Part shown: positions 1 to 5,450 of the stretch, piece after piece | Position numbering within the stretch: the stretch's first letter is position 1 | Layout: each line of letters starts with the position of its first letter | From: Desulfobacteraceae bacterium | Lineage (GTDB): Bacteria > Desulfobacterota > DSM-4660 > Desulfatiglandales > Desulfatiglandaceae | Direction: 5' to 3' | DNA: 5,450 bases | Assembly: GCA_030632525.1 (NCBI GenBank) | Contig: DAOVUP010000138.1 | Span: 1-5,450, forward strand | Made by a program: the position numbers and the translations under genes | Notes under the pieces: model-generated | Databases searched by the model: none | What the model was told of the DNA's origin: nothing | Seen by the model: the letters and a program-made list of their open reading frames with translations, nothing else

Positions 1-33
1 ATACGTAAATGAGATGAACACTTTAATTTTGCC

Positions 34-70
34 ATAGAAAACACTGTATTTTTCAGGTAGGGTTTTCTAT
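34..70. repeat. Perfect 9-base inverted repeat with 19-base spacer
   Basis: ATAGAAAAC (34-42) and GTTTTCTAT (62-70) are exact reverse complements around a 19-base spacer with a T-run and AGGTAGG. The spacing would suit a hairpin or a two-site operator. No gene start is visible next to it inside the window, so its target, if any, is unknown. Confidence 0.4.
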
Positions 71-87
71 TAACCCAAATCCCTTTA

Positions 88-110
88 GCCCGCCCGACAA
101 GAGGGCAGGC
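88..110 (-). other. GC-rich hairpin, 8-base stem and 7-base loop
   Basis: On the minus strand GCCTGCCC pairs with GGGCGGGC across the loop TCTTGTC, with one T-G wobble pair. On the plus strand the same position is a C-A mismatch, so the minus-strand RNA would be the stable one. It starts directly after the TAG stop at 113-111. No T-run follows (TAAAGGGATT), so it is not a typical intrinsic terminator; a transcript-end stabilising hairpin or a REP-like repeat are alternatives. Confidence 0.45.
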
Positions 111-255
111 CTAGCCTTCTCCCACAAGAGCACAGGTAACCGGAGGCAAAACAGAATCAACCAATTCCAGGATCTCCTCTGCGATATATTGAGTAGGTTT
201 GTTTTTCTACCACAATGTGATAGTTAGGGCAAATGATTTTTCTTTTCGAAGGCAT
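111..255 (-). pseudogene. Possible frame-broken short ORF (47 residues if one base is removed)
   Basis: From an ATG at 255 the minus strand reads MPSKRKIICPNYHIVVEKQ and stops at 157. In the next frame, starting after a stop at 209-207, it reads NKPTQYIAEEILELVD, then SVLPPVTCALVGEG, and stops at 111. The second part looks like an amphipathic helix of a real protein. The two frames meet at a run of five A (202-206), and removing one A would join them into a 47-residue product. I do not recognise it. It could be a decayed small gene, a sequence error, or chance. The match between the protein-like end and its stop just before the hairpin at 88-110 is mildly supportive. Confidence 0.2.
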
Positions 256-331
256 CCTACCATTTCTCAATTAATTTCAAGGGGTGATCGGTTTCAGATT
301 CTCTCTCATTCTCAGTTTTGAAGCTGTCTGG

Positions 332-362
332 CCGAATCTTGGTTACTGCACCCCAGATTCGG
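332..362. repeat. Perfect 8-base inverted repeat with 15-base loop
   Basis: CCGAATCT (332-339) and AGATTCGG (355-362) pair exactly. Inside the loop GG and CC can add two more pairs after a bulge, leaving a loop of about eight bases. No T-run follows on either strand. It lies in the gene-free stretch and may be part of a structured RNA or of a decayed mobile element. Confidence 0.4.
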
Positions 363-579
363 GTAAGGCGAGGAAGACTGGGAAAGGTATCGTTCCACTT
401 ATCAGACGCATGTTTACATGTACAGATGTTGTCAAGTCAGATGGCCCTGAAAAGCGAGGTTACGTGCATGAAGGTTCTGTTTCATATTGGCCAAAATTAT
501 GCAAGACTACCAGCACAAACCTGGAAAATGGGCGGATACGGACATCCTTATTGCTCTTGTTGAGCTTGGACAAGACAAA

Positions 580-1206
580 TCAACGGTTTTTCAAAAGAGC
601 ATAGATATCCTTTATTACTTTCTTGGAAATCTCTCCCATAGCCAGGCTCATGGCCTGGGCCAAGCCCTGTGGGTTCTTATGCTTGCATGCCTTCATGATG
701 CTGTAGCTCTTTTGAAAAAGAACACTTTTGCTTACATCAGGCTCATTGGCCGCCATAAGGGTAATGGTGAGAGACAGGACAGCATTCCAATTTTCCGTCG
801 TATCCAATTCAAAAAACTCATCCACTGAGCCCTCTAACAGATAAGAAAACGGAAATCCGCTGCCCTGTGGAAGCACAGCCCTGAAGAGGCCGGATTTTCT
901 TATATCCCGACTCAGAAAATAGGTAACAAGGTCTGCGGGATTTGATCGCCATTTATAGTAGAAATATTCATCTCTCTTGAATGATTCCTTCCCATAGATG
1001 ATTCGATTTGTGTTGTATGCCGGCGCCACGCTGAAACGTTCGATCTTGAGTGTAACTGGGAGCGGTTTGAGACCTGTGATACTTGGGGACGCGTATTCTA
1101 ATGTATAGTACTGAATCTTGTTCTTTGGCTGTTTAAGGTCGATGCAACCTGCAATAATCAGGCAGGCGCTCAAGCAAAAAAGCAATATCTTCATGTACCG
1201 ATCCAT
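580..1206 (-). CDS. ABC-type transport auxiliary lipoprotein (PqiC/DUF330-like)
   Basis: This is a 208-residue lipoprotein that probably acts as the outer-membrane partner of the MCE transporter. The signal peptide has a basic start (MDRYMK), a hydrophobic core and the lipobox IAGC, with the lipidated cysteine at C21. The next residue is isoleucine rather than aspartate, which by the +2 rule predicts delivery to the outer membrane. The mature part shows features of the ABC-transport auxiliary family (DUF330, E. coli PqiC): IQYYTLEY (31-38) near the start, then NRIIYGKESFKRDEYFYYKW (67-86), SNPADLVTYFL and the helix RDIRKSGLFRAVL (100-112), and a final amphipathic helix. Family assignment is by pattern and by position behind an MCE gene. 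The ATG at 1206 is preferred because GAGG lies five bases upstream; M5 is too far from any binding site. It is separated from the MCE gene by 144 bases, unlike the tightly packed genes upstream. Confidence 0.88.
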   Translation of the reverse strand: MDRYMKILLFCLSACLIIAGCIDLKQPKNKIQYYTLEYASPSITGLKPLPVTLKIERFSVAPAYNTNRIIYGKESFKRDEYFYYKWRSNPADLVTYFLSRDIRKSGLFRAVLPQGSGFPFSYLLEGSVDEFFELDTTENWNAVLSLTITLMAANEPDVSKSVLFQKSYSIMKACKHKNPQGLAQAMSLAMGEISKKVIKDIYALLKNR

Positions 1207-1215
1207 ACAGACCTC
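1207..1215 (-). promoter_or_regulatory. Ribosome binding site of the lipoprotein gene
   Basis: GAGG (1215-1212, minus strand) is followed by five bases and the ATG at 1206. It fixes the start at 1206 rather than at the second methionine codon (1194). Confidence 0.65.
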
Positions 1216-1250
1216 GTTAAGTAGTTGAATAGTTCAGTGGTTAAGTCGTT
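1216..1250. repeat. Short direct repeat GTTAAGT(A/C)GTT, 24-base period
   Basis: On the plus strand gttaagtagtt (1216-1226) and gttaagtcgtt (1240-1250) match at 10 of 11 positions, with the similar words gttgaat and agttcag between them. It looks like a short low-complexity tract directly in front of the lipoprotein gene. It could be a slippage product or a paired binding site; nothing decides between them. Confidence 0.4.
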
Positions 1251-1350
1251 ATTATTCGGATTAACACTTTTTACGCAAAAACAGGACATTGGTTGTTAGA
1301 TCAAATGACGAGGCCTGCCATAAGAAGTCTCCGCAACTATACCCCTAATT

Positions 1351-2436
1351 TTACCTTCCCTTTTCCTCCGGCTCAACACTCCGAGGAACAGGAGGTTCAC
1401 CAAAAATTAGCTGCGATGGATGGTCGGCAACAAGTCCCAAGAACTGGTTCAGGTTGTCTGTTGCCTTTTCCAGATTCTGTGCGCTGGCCGAAAGCTGGCG
1501 TTTAAGCTGGAAAATTGAATCATCTGCGCTACCTATTAATAACACACCTCTTTCTAACAGGACGTTGGCATTTCTCATAGCCTGTTTGAGGTCTTCAACC
1601 GCCTTTTTGATGTCCTCCTCATTGTCAGCCACCACACCTTCTACACCCTCGAGGATCTTGTCCATCTGTCCAAGACTGCTGCCGGCCTTGTCCATCAACC
1701 TGTTGAGTGATTGTGCCGCATCGTCCACAGAAGCAAGTATTCGGTCCCATCTTTTGCTGTCTAAGATACGACCTGCACTCTCAAGAGACGATTGCAGTTT
1801 TGTGGAAACACCCTTTATATCGGCATCGACAATCATTCGATCAATATTACCAAGCGATTCTCTAACCTTAGCTGAAACAGCCTGCACCTCAGCATCCGCA
1901 ATCATCAGATTGACGTTGTCAAGAGTCAATTTCAGTTTGTCGGAAATCCCTTTAAGATCTATGGTTTTGATATGGTTCAGAACATCATCAAGTCCTCTCA
2001 GCAGTTCGGCGAACTCGGATGGCTTTGAGGCCACTATTGGATATTCCGATGGAAAGGTAATGGGAGGAGAACGATCCGGTTCACTCTCCTTTTTGCGGTC
2101 TAATTCGACAAACATGCTCCCCGTAATACCCACGTCTCTTAGTTGAGCAACGATACTTCGATCAAGCACCTGGTTGGATTCGATCTTTAGTAACACCTGT
2201 ATTAATTTCGCATCGGGGGCAACCTTTATACTTTCTACCCGGCCGATGGATACACCCCTGTATTTTACAGGAGCGTCCTTGCTCAGCCCCTGAACAGATT
2301 CATCAAAATAGGCTGCGTAAAAGTTACCCTTTTCCAAATAACGGGACATGCCCAACCAGATAATGGCCATCAGGGTAATGCCTATCCCGCTGGCCACGAA
2401 CAGCCCGACCGCAAATTTGGTTCTCTGGGATGCCAT
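1351..2436 (-). CDS. mlaD: MlaD-type MCE domain protein with long helical tail
   Basis: This is the membrane-anchored MCE subunit, expected to form a hexameric ring on the periplasmic side of the permease and to carry lipids between the membranes. The 361 residues contain a short basic N-terminus with a membrane helix at about 9-29, an MCE domain at about 38-115 (YFDESVQGLSKDAPVKYRGV, then IGRVESI and the closing ITGSMFVEL), and a 200-residue segment of predicted helix. E. coli MlaD is about 183 residues, so the tail is a large extension. It contains three tandem 23-residue repeats (160-228) and ends with a proline-containing stretch, PSQLIFGEPPVPR (340-352), a kind of ending common in MCE proteins of this type. 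A hexamer of such tails could form a needle or tube across the periplasm, as described for PqiB and mycobacterial Mce proteins; this is inference. The start overlaps the ATPase stop (TAATG), indicating translational coupling. The symbol is by family. Confidence 0.93.
   Translation of the reverse strand: MASQRTKFAVGLFVASGIGITLMAIIWLGMSRYLEKGNFYAAYFDESVQGLSKDAPVKYRGVSIGRVESIKVAPDAKLIQVLLKIESNQVLDRSIVAQLRDVGITGSMFVELDRKKESEPDRSPPITFPSEYPIVASKPSEFAELLRGLDDVLNHIKTIDLKGISDKLKLTLDNVNLMIADAEVQAVSAKVRESLGNIDRMIVDADIKGVSTKLQSSLESAGRILDSKRWDRILASVDDAAQSLNRLMDKAGSSLGQMDKILEGVEGVVADNEEDIKKAVEDLKQAMRNANVLLERGVLLIGSADDSIFQLKRQLSASAQNLEKATDNLNQFLGLVADHPSQLIFGEPPVPRSVEPEEKGR
1753..1959 (-). repeat. Three tandem 23-residue (69-base) repeats in the MCE tail
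   Basis: MCE protein residues 160-182, 183-205 and 206-228 align without gaps. The pattern is D/E-hydrophobic-K/Q-x-V/I-S-x-K-hydrophobic-x-x-(S/T)-L at the start, with a hydrophobic pair (M-I, M-I, I-L) near the end followed by acidic residues. Examples are DLKGISDKLKLTL, EVQAVSAKVRESL and DIKGVSTKLQSSL. The first two units also resemble each other at the DNA level, for example in the plus-strand stretches gcatccgcaatcat and gcatcgacaatcat. More degenerate units may continue to about residue 275. The unit suggests a regular helical or coiled-coil rod grown by internal duplication. Confidence 0.75.
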
Positions 2437-3218
2437 TATTGGGAACCCCTGCTGACCACGCCTTTCTCATCAGCCTGGCGGTTAAAAAACTGTTTCACGA
2501 ATTGATTTTGACTGTGATCCCGCAGATATTTGGGATTACCTTCTGCGATAATCCCCTTTGCACGCTTGTCTAACATGATAATCCTTTGGGCCACTGCAAA
2601 AATGCTCTGAAGCTCGTGAGTAACAATAACCATGGTTGTACCGAGACTCCTGTTTAGATAGAGAATGAGGTCATCCAGTTCAGCAGACGTCACAGGATCA
2701 AGACCTGCAGAAGGTTCATCAAAAAACAAGATTTTCGGGTTCAGGGCCATGGCCCTTGCTAATCCCGCTCTCTTTTTCATCCCCCCGCTCAGCTCGGAGG
2801 GAAGATAGTTCTCATAACCTTCCAGATTAACCAAACCCAATTTCATCTTGACCAGAACATCTATTGATTCCTTGGGCAGAGATGTATACTCCCTTATGGG
2901 TAGAGCCACATTTTCGGCAATTGTCATGGAGCCGAACAGGGCAGCGCCCTGGTAAAGGACTCCGACCTTCCTCAATATTTTTTGCAATGTCGTGTCATCG
3001 TCGACGGAAACTTCATCGCCGTCAATAGTTATCTTACCCGAACGGGGTTCTATGAGCCCTATGATGGCCTTCAGCAATGTGCTTTTGCCACAGCCACTTC
3101 CCCCCAAGATAACAAACACCTCTCCTTCATAAACGTTGAAAGATACATGGTCAAGGATGATATCTTCGCCGTATCCCGCTCTAAGATCTTTCACCCGGAT
3201 GATGGCCTTGCTCCCCAT
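2436..3218 (-). CDS. mlaF: MlaF-type ABC transporter ATP-binding protein
   Basis: This is the cytoplasmic ATPase that powers the MCE lipid transporter; two copies bind the permease dimer. With the ATG at 3218 it has 260 residues, close to the 269 of E. coli MlaF. All ABC motifs are present: Walker A GGSGCGKST (39-47), Q-loop Q90, signature LSGGM (143-147, the Mla-type form followed by KKRAGLARA), Walker B ILFFDEP (163-169, catalytic E168), D-loop AGLDP (171-175) and switch H201. The C-terminal tail, with VKQFFNRQ, is the kind of extension that in E. coli MlaF contacts the partner subunit and the STAS protein. A GTG at 3269 would add 17 residues, but it overlaps the permease gene and lacks a good binding site. 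The ATG has AGGA eight bases upstream and starts the homologous region directly. Its stop overlaps the MCE gene start by one base (TAATG). Confidence 0.96.
   Translation of the reverse strand: MGSKAIIRVKDLRAGYGEDIILDHVSFNVYEGEVFVILGGSGCGKSTLLKAIIGLIEPRSGKITIDGDEVSVDDDTTLQKILRKVGVLYQGAALFGSMTIAENVALPIREYTSLPKESIDVLVKMKLGLVNLEGYENYLPSELSGGMKKRAGLARAMALNPKILFFDEPSAGLDPVTSAELDDLILYLNRSLGTTMVIVTHELQSIFAVAQRIIMLDKRAKGIIAEGNPKYLRDHSQNQFVKQFFNRQADEKGVVSRGSQ
2437..2450 (-). promoter_or_regulatory. Ribosome binding site of the MCE gene, inside the end of the ATPase gene
   Basis: AGGGG (2450-2446, minus strand) lies nine bases before the ATG at 2436, within the last codons of the ATPase gene. The stop and start share one base in TAATG, a usual arrangement for coupled translation of subunits needed in fixed proportion. 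Confidence 0.6.
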
Positions 3219-3230
3219 CGATTCCGTCCT
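3219..3230 (-). promoter_or_regulatory. Ribosome binding site deciding the ATPase start
   Basis: On the minus strand AGGA (3230-3227) sits eight bases before the ATG at 3218. Part of it overlaps the TAG stop of the permease gene (3231-3229). This supports the ATG at 3218 over the GTG at 3269 and suggests that ribosomes ending the permease restart here. Confidence 0.7.
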
Positions 3231-4374
3231 ATCCCCAATAGCGAAGTATGACCGAAAACACAGAATCACACATTATTATTAAGAAGATGCTGCTGACCAC
3301 TGCCGATGTGGTAGCTTGGCCCACAGATGCGGCGCCACCTCTGACCTGAAAGCCCCTAAAGCACCCTATCCAGGTTATCAAAACACCAAAGACCCCGCCC
3401 TTAAGCACACCCCAAAATACATCAAAAAGTTCCAAGGTTTTAATGGTCTGAGACATATAGGCGCCAGCAGTAAGGTCAAGCATAAAGACCCCCACCACGA
3501 GCCCCCCCATAATCGCAAAGAGGTCTGAAAAAAGCGTCAGGATTGGTACCATTACGGCAGCAGCCACGAGCTTGGGAACAACCAGAAACATGACAGGATT
3601 AAACCCCATGGTAAACAGGGCGTCAACCTCTTCAGAGATCTTCATGGTCCCTATCTCTGCCGCAAAGGCAGAACCTGACCTGCCTGCCACGATGATAGCC
3701 GTCATAATCGGCCCCAATTCACGCGTCATGGCAAGGCTAACCAGCGAGGCCACATATATGTTGGCCCCAAATTGCTCGAGTTGAACCGAAGACATAAATG
3801 CCATGATCAGGCCCATAAGGAAGCTTATGAGGGCCACAATCGGAAGGCCGTCAACCCCTACCCTCTGCATGTATCGGATGGTGTCGTCTGTTCGCAGAGA
3901 CCTGGGGTGCAAACAGATATGAACTAATGAAAGAATAATCGAGCCGATAAATGATATGGCATATTTTAGATCTGAAATGTGCTGTAAAGTCGCCTCGCCG
4001 ATGCGGATGAAGATACCCGAAGACCGTTTCTTCTCAATCGACATTTTTTCGTCAAGAGAATCGAAATGGAGTATAGAAAGGAGTTCCTTTATCTTGTCGC
4101 TCGAGTTTATGACATAAAAGCCATTCCCTCCATTGGTCACCAACTTTCTCAAATGCGCCAAGACTAATGTTCCAAAATCATCTAAATAGTCGACTTTCTC
4201 GAGATCCACGGTCAGAGATGATGGGGAATAATCGCTGAGCAGGGCAGTCAACTCATCGATCATTTGACCGGCATTGGCTGCACCCATGTTTCCATGGATA
4301 TTAAGCGTGATGCCTCCTTCGGGATTTTCAGAGATCTCGTATCGGGAGGTACTTGGTGTCTCTGGGACGCTCAT
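3229..4374 (-). CDS. mlaE: STAS-MlaE fusion: lipid ABC transporter permease with N-terminal STAS domain
   Basis: This is the membrane subunit of an MCE/Mla-type phospholipid transporter, working as a dimer in the inner membrane with the ATPase and the MCE protein. The 381 residues exceed the ~260 of Escherichia coli MlaE because a STAS domain (about 12-105) is fused in front, replacing the separate MlaB subunit. The permease spans about 125-381: an amphipathic entry segment, the conserved EQFGA (200-204), the family hallmark RELGPIMTAIIVAGRSG (218-234) followed by AAEIGTM and EEVDAL, and further hydrophobic helices to the C-terminus. In the STAS loop, where phosphorylatable relatives have D-S-S-G and MlaB has D-T-G-G, the sequence reads D66-F67-G68-T69. 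The ATG at 4374 is the only possible start after the in-frame stop of the upstream gene; its ribosome binding site is weak, suggesting coupling to upstream translation. The symbol is by family, not proven orthology. Confidence 0.95.
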   Translation of the reverse strand: MSVPETPSTSRYEISENPEGGITLNIHGNMGAANAGQMIDELTALLSDYSPSSLTVDLEKVDYLDDFGTLVLAHLRKLVTNGGNGFYVINSSDKIKELLSILHFDSLDEKMSIEKKRSSGIFIRIGEATLQHISDLKYAISFIGSIILSLVHICLHPRSLRTDDTIRYMQRVGVDGLPIVALISFLMGLIMAFMSSVQLEQFGANIYVASLVSLAMTRELGPIMTAIIVAGRSGSAFAAEIGTMKISEEVDALFTMGFNPVMFLVVPKLVAAAVMVPILTLFSDLFAIMGGLVVGVFMLDLTAGAYMSQTIKTLELFDVFWGVLKGGVFGVLITWIGCFRGFQVRGGAASVGQATTSAVVSSIFLIIMCDSVFSVILRYWG

Positions 4375-4386
4375 ATAAGAAGTCTC

Positions 4387-5450
4387 TTATCCTGCCTTCT
4401 TTTCACTCTCTTCAAAATGGAATTTCCGCAAATCCTTTTCATCGACGTTATATTTACGTTTCAGCACCTCCATATCCACCTGAAAAATCAACCAGCCTAA
4501 GAAATCATTATCTCTATACAATTTAAACGCAATTTCAGTGCTCCTATAGCCCATGGGATGGTCTTTGCTAGCCCGATAAAGAGTCAATACCTTGTAAAGG
4601 GACTCCCCGCCCCCCTCGAAATCTATGCCAGCATAACTACTGCCCACCATTCCCTCAACGTCTACTCCCGGCTCAATAGAATAGACATCGAACACCGTCT
4701 TATCCTTGTTGAGTAACACCAGTCCGATATAAGGGATTATAATCCCCTTCTGAACATCAAAAAAACCCTTTAGGGCCAGCGTTGTCTTGGTCCTTTCCCC
4801 CTCCTCGAATGGTTCGACTAACTGAGATCGGAGCAGGCGGTAATTGACGGCTAAGTCATCTCTCAACTCTTTCTTTCGTATGTCCGTTATCTTATACCCC
4901 TTTGAAAAATATGGGTAACCGAAGAAGATCCCGGCAGTTAACACAACTAACAAAACCAATGAAGGGATAAGCCAGCGCCTGGCCCTCTGATATCTCCTCT
5001 CCAAGACTTCTACAGATGTGACATCCCTCCCTAAGGAGAGGACCCCCTGGAAGTTATGCTGACCGTCATAAAGGGCTTTTGTGCTGGTGGAAATATGGCG
5101 TATCCCCTTTTCGGGGTGCCTGACCATTAGGATCTTTTCCCTTATTGCATCTTCAGATACTACCTTATCAAGAAAGGATCTATATTCCTTGGGATCTTCA
5201 TAAATCTCTTCGGCTGACCTGTGACGCATTTCATTCTCTTCTCTGCCGTACAGATTTGCAGCCGCATTGTTCCATGACAGGATATTTCCATCTTTATCAG
5301 TCAGAATAACGGCATCGGGAAGCTGGTCACAGAATTCCTTCAGCCCGTACAGTATCTGGCTTGTTTCACCAAGCCGCCTCGCTAAGTATTTGGCAAATTC
5401 CTTGACAACTTCTGGAAATTCGTTGAGAAAAGTGGAGAGTTCTTCTTTTG
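4387..5450 (-). CDS. PAS-domain membrane protein with C-terminal extracytoplasmic Cache-like domain (5' end outside window)
   Basis: The reading frame stays open to the window edge, so 353 residues are visible and the N-terminus is missing. The ATG at 5229 lies inside the PAS domain and is not the start. Visible residues 1-36 look helical. Residues about 40-150 form a PAS domain, with the typical run LPDAVILTDKDGNILSWN (43-60) and a closing GVLSLGRDVT (135-144). A short basic stretch (ERRYQRARRW) leads into a single membrane helix at about 159-181. The positive-inside rule puts the PAS domain in the cytoplasm and the last ~170 residues in the periplasm. That part, with IGLVLLNKDKTVFDVYS and a late FLGWLIFQVDMEVLKRKY, resembles a single Cache sensor fold; this is a judgement from pattern only. 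No kinase, GGDEF, HD or methyl-accepting output domain follows. It ends 12 bases before the permease start, so it is probably co-transcribed with the transporter. Its role is unknown; sensing or regulation is inferred. Confidence 0.8.
   Translation of the reverse strand, partial: KEELSTFLNEFPEVVKEFAKYLARRLGETSQILYGLKEFCDQLPDAVILTDKDGNILSWNNAAANLYGREENEMRHRSAEEIYEDPKEYRSFLDKVVSEDAIREKILMVRHPEKGIRHISTSTKALYDGQHNFQGVLSLGRDVTSVEVLERRYQRARRWLIPSLVLLVVLTAGIFFGYPYFSKGYKITDIRKKELRDDLAVNYRLLRSQLVEPFEEGERTKTTLALKGFFDVQKGIIIPYIGLVLLNKDKTVFDVYSIEPGVDVEGMVGSSYAGIDFEGGGESLYKVLTLYRASKDHPMGYRSTEIAFKLYRDNDFLGWLIFQVDMEVLKRKYNVDEKDLRKFHFEESEKKAG

Larger units (their letters stand above)
1..579. other. Region downstream of the operon without a confident gene
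   Basis: No reading frame here has the length, start signal and protein-like composition of a gene I recognise. From 284 to 604 the plus strand is open for 106 codons, and overlapping frames are open at 318-563 and from 487, but their translations show no domain, signal peptide or family motif. The last of these runs antisense into the lipoprotein gene. The stretch contains inverted repeats at 34-70, 88-110 and 332-362, the 8-base palindromes TACATGTA (415-422) and TTGGCCAA (487-494), and a possible broken short frame at 111-255. After the lipoprotein stop the minus strand can form only a 5-base stem (CTTGT/ACAAG) with no T-run, so no standard terminator is evident. Confidence 0.5.
1207..1350 (-). 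other. 144-base gap between the MCE and lipoprotein genes
   Basis: This is the only sizeable gap in the operon. It contains an AT-rich near-palindrome (plus-strand TTTTTACGCAAAAA, one mismatch, at about 1268-1281) and the direct repeats at 1216-1250. Read on the minus strand, TTGCGT and TAATAA are 18 bases apart, which could be a weak sigma70-type promoter for the lipoprotein gene, but the match is poor. No hairpin followed by a T-run is seen, so there is no evidence that transcription stops here. The lipoprotein gene may be read from the operon promoter, from a local one, or both. Confidence 0.4.

Noticed and set aside
546..579. Terminator after the lipoprotein gene
   Set aside because: Only a 5-base stem (CTTGT/ACAAG) with a 9-base loop and no T-run follows the stop.
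284..604. 106-codon plus-strand frame as a small gene
   Set aside because: No binding site with proper spacing, no domain or helix pattern, and other frames over the same bases are equally open.
487..828. Plus-strand frame starting MAKIMQDYQHKPGKWADTD
   Set aside because: Its beginning looks protein-like, but more than two thirds of it is antisense to the lipoprotein gene and no family is recognisable.
1454..2146. Plus-strand open frame of 230 codons
   Set aside because: It is antisense to the MCE gene, serine- and leucine-rich in the way of a shadow frame, and has no ribosome binding site or domain; the minus-strand frame is clearly the real gene.
3219..3269. GTG start giving the ATPase 17 extra residues
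   Set aside because: It would overlap the permease gene by 41 bases and has no good binding site, while the ATG at 3218 has AGGA at eight bases and begins the conserved region.
4387..5229. ATG at 5229 as the start of the PAS gene
   Set aside because: The frame continues upstream to the window edge without a stop and encodes the first half of the PAS domain, including SWNNAAANLYGREE.
1..5450. CRISPR array, tRNA, rRNA or complete insertion sequence
   Set aside because: No regularly spaced repeats, no cloverleaf or rRNA-like stretch, and no transposase-like frame with flanking terminal repeats was seen.

Overview
The window is mostly one minus-strand operon for an MCE/Mla-type lipid transporter of a Gram-negative (diderm) cell. 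The evidence is an MlaE-type permease, an MlaF-type ATPase, a membrane-anchored MCE (MlaD-type) protein and a lipoprotein with a clear lipobox. GC content is moderate by eye. A permease with a fused STAS domain, an MCE protein with a long helical tail and a PAS-domain neighbour would fit a Desulfobacterota-like (delta-proteobacterial) lineage. That placement is inference; no rRNA or other marker gene is present.

Layout in transcription order, from high to low coordinates. (1) 5450-4387: the 3' part of a gene for a PAS - one membrane helix - extracytoplasmic (Cache-like) protein; its start lies beyond the window. (2) 4374-3229: STAS-MlaE permease fusion. (3) 3218-2436: MlaF-type ATPase. (4) 2436-1351: MlaD-type MCE protein with a long helical tail containing three 23-residue tandem repeats. 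(5) After a 144-base gap, 1206-580: an outer-membrane lipoprotein of the ABC-transport auxiliary (PqiC/DUF330) family. Genes 1 to 4 are 12, 10 and -1 bases apart, so they are very probably co-transcribed. The operon promoter is outside the window, and no intrinsic terminator is evident after the lipoprotein gene.

How the parts should work together (inference from the family): the ATPase dimer and permease dimer form the inner-membrane engine, and the fused STAS domain supplies the MlaB role. A hexamer of the MCE protein sits on the periplasmic face, with its helical tails reaching towards the outer membrane, where the lipoprotein would be the docking or acceptor partner. The PAS/Cache-like protein is not a standard transporter subunit and could link the system to a cytoplasmic and an envelope signal.

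Positions 1-579 hold no confident gene. They contain a 9-base perfect inverted repeat (34-70), a GC-rich hairpin (88-110), a possible frame-broken 47-residue reading frame on the minus strand (255-111), an 8-base inverted repeat (332-362) and several overlapping open frames without recognisable protein features.
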